NCBI GenBank assembly: GCA_022264855.1
Contig: JABYQU010000001.1
Span: 2,046,001-2,110,000 of the forward strand
Length of the DNA stretch: 64,000 nt
Origin: Lenzites betulinus
Taxonomy: Eukaryota; Basidiomycota; Agaricomycetes; Polyporales; Polyporaceae
Reading direction: 5' to 3'
Shown here: piece after piece, positions 53,091-62,122 of the stretch
How the letters are laid out: every line of letters begins with the position of its first letter
Numbering within the stretch: position 1 is the stretch's first letter
The notes under the pieces: model-generated
Told to the model about the DNA's origin: nothing
The model's database searches: none
The model's input: only the letters and a program-made list of their open reading frames with translations
Position numbers and translations under genes: made by a program

Positions 53091-53410
53091 AGGACCCCCG
53101 ATTATGGTAGGCGAACTCACATCAGTATCCGGACAAAATTGGGTCCGTCAGGACCCTCTAGATTTTTTCCAGACAAAATAGGCCAAAATCGGGTAGCAAC
53201 CCACCTCAGATTGCCGGACAAATTGGCGGCCGCGATGGGGGTACAAACTGGTACCAGCCCAGATTTGTTTTTCGGACAAATGGCCCCCGAACGTGGCCGA
53301 ACCTTGATTTTCCGGACATTCCGAGCAAGAAACGGCCCAAAAACCGCAGACATTTTGACCAAAACCGGGGTGGTCGAGATGTAGGTTCCCCTACTATAAT
53401 CAGGGGTCCT
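53091..53410. mobile_element. 320-bp miniature inverted-repeat element, hAT-like
   Basis: The element starts AGGACCCCCGATTATGGTAG and its right end, read on the minus strand, starts AGGACCCCTGATTATAGTAG. The inverted repeat extends about 33 bases with five mismatches. It is flanked by a perfect 8-bp duplication (AGAAGCAC, 53083-53090 and 53411-53418), the length made by hAT superfamily transposases. There is no open frame that could encode a transposase, so it is non-autonomous (a MITE). Internally, a GGACAAA-like word recurs at about 53131, 53171, 53216, 53274 and 53314, mostly within (C)CGGACA, as expected for subterminal transposase-binding repeats. The high TIR identity and intact duplication suggest fairly recent insertion. 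An autonomous partner is not in the window. Confidence 0.85.
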
Positions 53411-53418
53411 AGAAGCAC
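53411..53418 (+). repeat. right 8-bp target site duplication
   Basis: AGAAGCAC directly follows the right inverted repeat and matches the left copy exactly. Confidence 0.85.
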
Positions 53419-53711
53419 TCAGTCAAGCGTTTGCGGGGGTCCCGAGATATGCGGGGTAGATCTTTTTCATTGCAGAAGCCCAGAGAAGCCCTCTCCGCCG
53501 GAGCGCCAGCTGCTTTCCGTCTCAGAGCCGAGGCCGTCTTGGGCAGGTCAGGCGTCGCGCTGGAAATATCGATATACTTTACGAAAACACATGGTACACA
53601 AACGACAGGCAGCGCACAGGGGCGCCCGATCTGCGGGACACCGTCACAGCGGCGGGGTATGATAACGGTGCAGCGACTGGGGGGTATATGGGACGCGCCC
53701 ACGCGCGAGAG

Positions 53712-54255
53712 TCAGCACCGGTCTGACCCTCCTGCGCGCAGAGGCGAGTTCCGAGAGGATTGCGATGCGTGCAGCTGAGAATTCGATGTGCGGTCAGAAT
53801 GGGGGAAGGCGTGGGCGCGCGGGAGGCGCACCTGCTTCCGCTTCTCATGCACGAGTTTTCGGCCCTCGAGTTCCGTGACAAAGTCGAGGAGTGGTTTTCC
53901 TGTCATGGCACACATCCGCCGGTATTTCTGCAGCCTTTTGCCCCCGTCCTTCGACGGTGAGGTCGGCGAGGACGAAGGTGGCGATGGAGGAGGCGAGGGG
54001 GAGTTCTCTCGTGAGGTGGGTGGTGTCTACACGAACGATAAGCGACCAGCGGCGGGATATCTGTTGGTTAGGAAAACATACGGAGTAGGGAGAAGCAGAG
54101 GAGGGGCTCGTGGAACGAGATGTGATCGGCGTTGAGTATCCACTCGAGGGCCAGTGTTCCGACACGCCGGAGAGGATAGAGCTGATCGGGTCGGAGACAC
54201 CCGGGGGGTTGTAGAGCGGGCAGAAGAACACGTCGGGATTGCTGTAGCTCTGCAT
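53712..54255 (-). CDS. small Ser/Pro-rich protein of unknown function
   Basis: Exon 1 (54255-54082) and exon 2 (54026-53712) join across a 55-nt intron with a GTATGT donor, a CTAAC branch-like site and a GTGTAG acceptor, giving 162 residues. A further 57-nt segment with good intron signals (GTGCGC donor, CTGAC, TTCTCAG acceptor, about 53840-53784) could be removed without changing frame, giving 143 residues. The protein starts MQSYSNPDVFFCPLYNPPGV, has a Ser/Pro/Thr-rich middle (NSPSPPPSPPSSSPTSPSKD) and then a compact basic segment, KRLQKYRRMCAMTGKPLLDF followed by VTELEGRKLVHEKRKQ. I do not recognise it. The sharp change from low-complexity to conserved-looking helical sequence suggests a short functional C-terminal module. 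Confidence 0.6.
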
Positions 54256-55701
54256 GGTGCTGTGCCGGAAGCGACTGGCGTCTAGTAGATGATGTCAGGA
54301 GAGGAACGGAAGCGAGGCGCACGGCGCAATCGTCGTCTAACGGGTGGGTGGTGGATGGTAGCCCTCGGAGGAGGCCTTGGGTTGATATACGGGATACCCG
54401 TACGCTTTGACTGGAACGTCGCCTACGAGAGTCGCCATGCAGTCTTTGGGCCAGACAAAGCAAGGGCGCCATGGCAGAGCGTAGAGGCCACAAAGCGGAA
54501 AGCAACTCGGGTACGGTTAAGTCAAAGTGGAAGCCGCAGCGAGTCGTGTCATTGCTGGCCGAAAATGGCAGTCATGGCGGGCCATAGAGTGCTGAGTACT
54601 GCGTCCCGGTCTGAACTAGTGGCGAAAGTTGGCGGTGCTTGTCCTCGAGGCGTGCGCGACTAGTATGTGCAGGGTCCAAGGTCAAGCCACAAAGACAGCC
54701 TTTGACAGCCAGTAGACGCTTGTCGCATTGGACGAGGGCATTGACATCCGTCGCAAGCACTTCTCGTCTGCGTAGAATCTGGAACCCATGGCCCGAGCAT
54801 TGAGGCTCTATCCCACAATCTCAGCGACGTGGCAACAGTCAATACATACCAGATAGACTCAGCTGCGACCTCGGTGATTAGCTCCATCTACCCTGTAGTA
54901 CTGCCTTCGCACCTGGAGCTTGATCCGAGAACAATCAGGTAGCACAAAACTGGTAAGTAGGAACTCTGTCGCGAGCTATTCCAGGATATTCCCTAGTTTT
55001 AATGCCTGCAGCGATCACTGTTGCGCCACGCGCTGGCACAGCGCGGCGCGCGGCGGTCGACACGAACGCAGGGTCGCGCACGTTAGTTAAGTCCGCTTAC
55101 CATGCAGCTGCATATGTTGGTAATGCTGATGATGCTACGGCCTCGGTGTGGAGGCGGGCACCGGGGCAGGGCATAGGTTGCAGTGAAGGTTGGCAGTATT
55201 GCGATGACTGGAAGCGTACCGCAGAGCCCCGAGTCACCCGACGAGCCTCAGCAGGCCGCGCGCGCCGGGTCCGTCGATCGACGGGGCAGCGCGCCCGGGT
55301 AGGCTTCCGCGCAGGTACGCGGTGGCAGGGCCGCGCTGCGAGACTAGTGAGTGAACCGCCCGAACGGTGGACAACGAGCACCGTGCTGGAAGCTGCGGGA
55401 GCAGAAGAGGACGCGGGAGCAGGGACGGTGCGGGGGCGCTTATCTGCCAAGGGCTGATTTGTCGCGCAGGCGGTGAGCCTGTCGGACTCACTCCGCCTTG
55501 CCCTCCCTCCTCGTCGTTTGCAAAAATGCCAGAGCAACCCGCCACGCGATGAGTCTTCTCCCCATGGCCGCGCGCACCGTCTCCACCACCACTTTCCCCG
55601 ACCTCAACAACCCACAACTCGCGCCACAACCCTCTCCTCGTCTTCCGCATCCCCGCTCACTCGCTTCGCCCCTCTTACCGTCGCTAACGTTGCCATGGGC
55701 G
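54256..55701. other. intergenic, no gene recognised
   Basis: About 1.4 kb with only composition-driven frames. The last 150 bases are pyrimidine-rich and probably the leader of the next gene. Confidence 0.5.
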
Positions 55702-58057
55702 ATGCGCCGACAAAGGACACTGCTCGCTCTACTCGCCTATGTCGCCGCCACCGCTGCCCAGTCTACAGTGCGCACCTAGTTTTTCATATCTCGCGCATAC
55801 GAAGGGCTGATCTCTGTCGTCGCGTCCTTGCTGCGCTAGCCTGAATGCAAGGATGGGCTGGACAAGGTGAGCGCTCTTCCTAGGCTCTAGAATCAACTTG
55901 GGCAGGGTGCGGGACACGGTGGGCGAGAGCAAGAGTGGATTGGGGCGTCGTGCCTATCAGCAACGATATCCGAGTGCCCGAATCGCTTAGTTTCAACCCA
56001 TTTCTCCCTCTCCAGTCCACGCATCAAACGAGAGCCCATGGCCCCCTCGGCGAGCGTGACCGGGCGTCCGACGCGGGGCCCTCGACGCGCTCCATGCAGC
56101 GCGTCGAGTGCCCAGAGGTGCTCTGTCTCGCTGCAATACTCGGCAAGAGAACATCTGCCCGTCGAAATCGCTGCTGAGAGTTGTGAAACATTGATCCCCG
56201 TCAACTGGGCACAAACTTGCGCTCCGAGTCCTAGCACCTAGCGCGACGAGCTCCCTATACTGGTCCTGGGGATTTTGGACGCGACGCTGACATGACAACC
56301 CCCCGCAGTTGAACAACAAATCCGGCATGTCTCCATGCACGGTCGGCAAGCAGCTCAGGCAGGCATGCAACGATGGCAAGTCAAATTCGCGACGTACAAC
56401 TTAAAATAGCTGCTGACATTATCCCCTGTAGACTCCTCCAACTCCCACCAATGTTCATGGTGAGCGAGACGCTTCGTAGGTCTATCGCAGTGTACTTACC
56501 GTGCGCAGTAGCAACGTCGCGTTCAATATCGGCGCGGCATGTGCTGCCTGCTCCGGAGACGGTCCGCCCACCTGGGCGCAATGGGCAGATGATCACAGCT
56601 GCGACAGCAACCCGCAGCAGTTTCCCTCTGACGTCAATCTCGATCAAGTCATCCTCCCAGCGTGGGCGAACCTGTCGCTCACAGAAGAGAACGAATTTAA
56701 CATGTCGGCCGCAATCCTCACCGCGAACGCGACAGGCAACACACGTAAGCCAGCACCCCCCTCTCGTGCGCGCGCGATGCTCATTGCATCCAGCCATCAA
56801 TTCCGGTCGGTCAAACACCGCGGCGCAGGTCGTTGTGCCCATAGTGGCCGGGATCGGCGTCGCGCTCATCGCAACGCTCACATTCTGGGCGTGCTGGCGA
56901 CGGAAACACCGGGATCCACGAATGAAAGCACTCCCGCTCACCCCCGGCAGTCGAAGGCCGACCTGGCGGCCGTGGCGGTACATGCAGATCGCGTGGCCGA
57001 GCACGCGTTCGCGCGGTCTGCGACCTTCGAAGAAGGACTCGGGGTGGGCAATCGAGGATGATGACGCGGACGTCGAATGGGTTGGGCACACGCGCCCACA
57101 CACCGCAGTGTCCTACGTCGATCCGTACAACCCGCAGGAGCGACTTACCGACGAGCCGCTGGCGCTCGAGGAGCTGGACGTGCCGCACACGTCTGCGCAC
57201 CTGCAGGAGACGTCGAGCTCGTCGCTGCTACCACACATCGAGTTCCCGAACGTGCGCGTGCCCACAGTCTTCGAGCGTTTCATCTCCTCCAAGGACGGCG
57301 TGCGGAAGAGTCCCGCGTACAAGTCCAAGTACGTCAGGCCGACCTCGCCGGACCCGCAATTCCGCATCGACGAGCCTACGCCGGTGAAGGACGAGTTTGA
57401 GGTCGATGAGTCGCGGCTGTCTGCGTCAGGAAGGCGCTCCGGGTTGAGGGCAGGGGCGAGGGAGAGCAGAGGGGCCAGCAACTCGCGGACGCAGCCGGGA
57501 CTCGCCGCGCGGAGCGACCATGACTCACAATCGGAGGGCGTCGGGAGCAGCGTGCTACTCATATCGCGGACAGGCCAGGACTTCACGCTCGACGACAGCC
57601 CTACAATTGCCCCGGCCAGCTCGCATGCTAGCAGTCCGAATCCCAACACACCGCATCCCAGCACACAGCATTCGCCCATTTCACCCGTACAGGTGAGTCG
57701 ATATTTATCTCTACACTTCTACCACCAGAGCCATTTTGAATTTCGGACGACGCTAACGCCCGCCCCCAGGGATCCGCATACACGGGATACTCGGGCTCCC
57801 GCACGGGAACAACAGGGACGGGGACATGGTTGCCGAGCCCGAACCGCGCGAACACGTCCTCGACGATCTCCGGCGCGTACCCGTTCGAGCTGCGGCAGGA
57901 CCCCGACCTGACGTCGTCCCGCAGCTGGGCGTCGCGCTTCCCCGTGCCCCCGCAGGCATTCGCGCAGGCCCCGGGCGCGTTCCGCTCGTTCTCCGACCAG
58001 ATAGGCAATCTGTCGGCGCACAATCTCGCGACGCACACGGCTGCGCGCAGCTCGTAG
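55702..58057 (+). CDS. type I membrane protein with Cys-rich ectodomain
   Basis: Seven exons (55702-55767, 55840-55866, 56309-56375, 56432-56459, 56509-56744, 56794-57692, 57770-58057) sum to 536 residues. A signal peptide (MRRQRTLLALLAYVAATAAQ) is followed by a Cys-rich ectodomain with PECKDGLDK, SGMSPCTVGKQLRQACNDG, CSCSNVAFNIGAACAACSGD and N-glycosylation sites. One membrane helix follows (VVVPIVAGIGVALIATLTFW), then CWRRKHRD and a long Ser/Thr/Pro-rich cytoplasmic tail. The layout is typical of a basidiomycete-specific family of unknown function that resembles surface sensors. Intron 3 uses a GC donor (GCAAGT at 56376), and intron 2 is 442 nt, unusually long here, so a small exon may be missed. 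No catalytic domain is present. Confidence 0.75.
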
Positions 58058-59379
58058 CGCGGGTGCCGAGTTCACGCTGTCCTCCCGGTCCTTCCACACG
58101 CTCGCGCTGGTGCGACGTGGGGGCTGTCTGGCAATGTCGACTTCCCTGTCTCTGGCCGGCTGCTCGTGTCGACTCGTGTCGGGCTCCGCTGTCTGGCAGA
58201 TGACTGTTGCGCATGGACCGCATGCTCGTGATGTCGCTTGCGGCACTCCTGGCTGCCACCGTCGCTGTCGCCTGTGCTGTCCCCGTATCCACGCCTGTGT
58301 GTATCCAACATCTTGACATTCGCACCGTCTGTTGCCCTCACCCTCACCCTCCTTCCACCCGTGTCTAACACCCAGTGTGTACTACCCTGTCTCATCCTGA
58401 CTCCCGCCAACGTCGGACTGTTCTGTGTCCTGCTCTGCTGTAGAACACCACACGCACATACTAGGGACCCGACAGTTCCTACACCGCCCTGCTACCACCA
58501 CTGCCGCCGCTGCGGTACCTGTGCACTCGTTACCCACATACCTTTGATCCTGCTATGCGTTTGTAAGTAGCTTAGAGTCCGGATGCGCGGATGATCTTGG
58601 ACAGCATGTACTACTAGTATCTTATACCTCTGGAATGTCTGTGGTTCGCTTGGGTTTATTCAACTCGTTATCCGTGTTCGACAGGGTCGTTCTTCGCTGC
58701 TTCTACGTCCGACTATATCCGCGGGTTACGTACACTGCGCACAGGTCGTAGCGTTCCCTTAGGCAGCGTGCGATCAACAGTATGTACCATAATAACGTGA
58801 GTCGGCTTCATCACGCTCAAAACTCCTATGTCTTCAGGCTGAGATGACATACACAGAGTAGCCCATCGTTTTCATCATGCAAGACATTGCGCATGAACAT
58901 GGGTCTCTAACGTTTGCCGAAAGGAGAGAAACCTACAATCCGCTGCAGCCGTACGTCACCTATCCTTGTCATACTCTGTCAGATTTATCTACCGCTCCTT
59001 TTCAGGATCCTAGAATGTGCCTCCGCCGCTCGTGTTTATTTGGCTTTGATTGGCCGCTAAGTTTCTTCAGCTTCCGCAAACTTCCTCATCGAAACAAGGG
59101 CCCTCTTCGATGCAATGATGTAGCCCAGATTGGCATGAAGGTAACCTCGAGGTCTATGCCGCATCTTTGTACTTCTACAGAAGACCCTCAGCCACATACG
59201 GAGGTGGAGAGTTCGCACTACGGCTATGGCTCCTCACTACATATTCCCGTTGATTGTATCGATGGTCGGCTCCTCCTTAGTGAGTCTCTTCCCCCATGCG
59301 GTCGCACAGTGTATTCCTAATCAACACCATGATGAGACTTTAGCATGCAGCAAGCTCGCATCCAAAAGCTTGTAGCATC
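58058..59379. other. intergenic, no gene recognised
   Basis: About 1.3 kb downstream of the type I membrane protein gene with no supportable model. Confidence 0.5.
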
Positions 59380-59460
59380 CGTACACAGCGCGCACATCCT
59401 ACACGGTCCGACGTAACCGACAAACGGCAGCTCCTCACCAGTTTACCTCAAACGCCGCAC
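59380..59460 (-). pseudogene. relic of a TAP-like hydrolase 3' end
   Basis: The minus strand encodes EELPFVG, and the flanking DNA (GCGCGCACATCCT, then CGACAAACGGCAGCTCCTC with small indels) matches the 3' part of the hydrolase gene at about 62200-62245, which encodes VEELPFVGSVQDVRALSAED. The copy carries a small insertion and shifts frame right after the match. It is in the same orientation as the intact gene, 2.8 kb away, so it is probably the remnant of a tandem duplicate. Confidence 0.55.
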
Positions 59461-59789
59461 GCTGCTAGAGCTGACTTAGAGATGCGATCATTGCGGCATC
59501 TCGGTTCGATTCAAACCCCTCCGCCGAACAGGAGAAGTCGTGGCGTGCTTGCTCCAAGGAGCTCAACGCGGTAGGTAAGGCATAATCCTAAGTAAGAACG
59601 CGCCCGATGAAGGCCTCATGTTGCTGTCATATTTCTGTCGGTCAGCTGGTGGGTACTCCCCCTTGTATGCGATAAGGTGCGCGTCTGCATTCATACCATG
59701 CTATAAAGTATGATGCAGATGCATGTCTAATGATCACAACGCGAGCTTACGCCCCGCTCTCCCTCCCCCTCGTTCCCGCAGGGCGTGCA
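59461..59789. other. intergenic, no gene recognised
   Basis: Upstream flank of the seven-helix protein gene; nothing supportable seen. Confidence 0.45.
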
Positions 59790-61639
59790 TAATGTCCCCT
59801 TCGTCTGCGGCTATCCCAACAGCGGTTATCATCCAGGCGTACCAATCCTCGTATGTTACAGCTTCAGTTTCATAGTTGCAGGGGCCGTAGCTGACGGTAT
59901 GCATGCGTACAGGAGGGTATATGCTACTTGCGGGGTTGCAACCACTGGCAAGTCAATGTGCATCACATTCTAAGACTTGGGCTGTTTTAACAACTGTTGA
60001 ATGCCTTCCACAGTCTTCTTTGTATACGATCACATCCTATGCCTAGGCAGGGAGTATCAATACGTCTGGCAATCGGGAAAGTCCAAGGCCTCACGACTGC
60101 TGTATTTGTACATCAGATATACGTTCTGGCTTTATATCGTCGTGCCCCTTGCGACGATTCCTCCATTGTCGGATACTGTGAGCATGCTCTTCGTCGGTGA
60201 ATGCATCAACTGATCCACAGTCATTGCCTGCCCTGCAGAGGTGATCGGTCACACTCCCAGTCCCGACCTCTTACAGCATTGACGTGATCGCTGTAAAGCT
60301 GTTTAAGAGTGAGCTGGACTATCACTGGCGTGGAGGTTCTGAGTCTTATCGGGCCCGCCGGTGAGTCTCTCCGCCTGTCAATAGCTTTGAAATAAAGTGC
60401 ACGAGTACTGACCGAACGCGGAAGTTCTCACCGCACTACGGACTTATGTCCTATCGGGCAAAAAGAAGCTGTTGGGAGGGGCCACCTTAATCCTAGGCCT
60501 CGGCCCATTTTTCGTGAATGTTGTGAGCACCTGCTCTCTGGGCGTGTCAATACTTGAGCCCAGCTGATGCGTGCTGGCGCAGAGCATCGCGTACCAAAAG
60601 CCGCCCGCCAATCTCCCGCCCCCTGAAAACTGCGTCAACCTAAGCGCAGAGAGCGTTGCTCTTAATTTAGGGTGGGTTCTTTTAAAAAGCATGCGCGGGC
60701 CCCACTGTTTGATGATGTTAACCCCAGTGATCTGTAGATGTGAGCGAGATCTATGTGGCTGTATTGGCGGAAGCTTCATCCTGAGCGGTTTGCGCAGTGG
60801 TCATTTGTGCACGATCCTGTGCAATACTCTCCGACATTATAGCGATTGTGGTGACTTGGCGGGCGACCAGGCCTTCCCGCCAGGCTCTGAGGCACTCGAA
60901 TGGCTTGCCTGAGGGACGGTCGCTGGAGCACGTTATGTGGACCAACGGTGAGCTCACAGTACATTCAATTGCATATAGATGCTGCCAATTGAATCTATCT
61001 TCTCACTCTGCTCGCGGCTTGTGCAGGCAATGTCTATTTCTTGTGAGTCCACATGTTGCATAGCAAACACGGCCACGGTTGCGATTGATCCTACCCATTA
61101 ATAGTACGTTGTTAGCTATCAATGTTCTGGATCTCGTTCTAGTTGCGCTCTCCGTGCGTCCAGCCATATACCCTGTATATCACAACCTCAACCACGTACT
61201 CCTGTTTTACAGATCACAATCCCAAACAACGAAGAAAGCTACGTCACCGGTTTCCTAGATCCGTACGCTCTATCCTCCACCATTTCCCACTGATTACTAA
61301 CCGCGCACACTGCGCAGCATCACCGCGATCTTGAACTGCAAATTCCTACTCGACCTCTACGAGACAAACGCACGGCTCGAGCGTGGCGGCGCATCCCTCT
61401 CGTGGTCTCTCCCCGACCTCAGCCTTCACTTCACAGGAGTCGGCCCTTCGGAGAACGTGGGGGCGCCCAGTGGTGGCTCGTCCTTCCTCGGTTCGTTTGC
61501 TGGTCCGGTCCGACATCTGTTCTCCGACGACGGTATGGAGGAGTTCCAGCCTGCTGACGGCGAGCCCGAAGCGGGAGCCTCAATCGAAATGAAGACGATG
61601 ACGCGGACGGCGGCAGAGGGCTCACATGCGGCGGTGTGA
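59790..61639 (+). CDS. DUF6533-like multi-pass membrane protein (exon structure incomplete)
   Basis: Recognisable pieces in order: a DUF6533-type segment from about 60014 (FFVYDHILCLGREYQYVWQS then LLYLYIRYTFWLYIVVPLAT), a loop near 60580-60650 (AYQKPPANLPPPENCVNLS), a membrane segment near 61110-61220 (INVLDLVLVALSVRPAIYPV), and the last exon from about 61319 (SITAILNCKFLLDLYETNAR) ending in an acidic cytosolic tail and a stop at 61639. These proteins have about seven helices and are numerous in Agaricomycetes; function unknown, sometimes likened to receptors. I could not join all exons in frame. The N-terminus may begin at 59790 (MSPSSAAIPTAVIIQAYQSS), but the link to the second exon is unresolved, and the middle part could be degenerate. 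Treat the boundaries as approximate. Confidence 0.5.
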
Positions 61640-62122
61640 TGAGTCGACGCATATATATCCGTATTCTTGAACCGGCTGCGCCTGATGATCCCTCTTCCCC
61701 GCGACGCATCGTTCTACACCATAGATTTCGCCCCGTTGTTGACGTCCGTGCATGTTGTATCGTTTTCAAGTTGTTCCTGCACCCTTTCTTTACAGTCGCT
61801 TGATACTCTCTGCTTGGCGGACGGCGCTTGAAGCTTGATCAGACTCGCCCAACTGGTATCGTATCGACTCGTACGTCCGACTGTTGTTGCTCATATGCGA
61901 TGTTGGCTTATCACAATGGTAACAGCGACGCCAAGTGATCAGTACTAGTACTTCAGTCGTAATCTCGTATTTTATCAGCACCTGTGTATTTTTGCTCTCT
62001 TGCACAAGTTAAGCCTCCCGTGGAACTTCACTGGAAGCGTACGACGACTGAATACATCCATACCATATGCACTGTAGTCTTGTAACTACTGTACATCCGC
62101 GGTGTTCCTGATTTTGAGCTTC
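61640..62122. other. convergent intergenic spacer
   Basis: 3' flanks of the multi-pass membrane protein (+) and hydrolase (-) genes. An AGTACTAGTACT palindrome occurs at about 61943; nothing else was seen. Confidence 0.5.

Noticed and set aside
59495..59520. GGTTCGATTC resembling a tRNA B box
   Set aside because: The 60-70 bases upstream do not fold into a cloverleaf and lack a convincing A box and acceptor stem.
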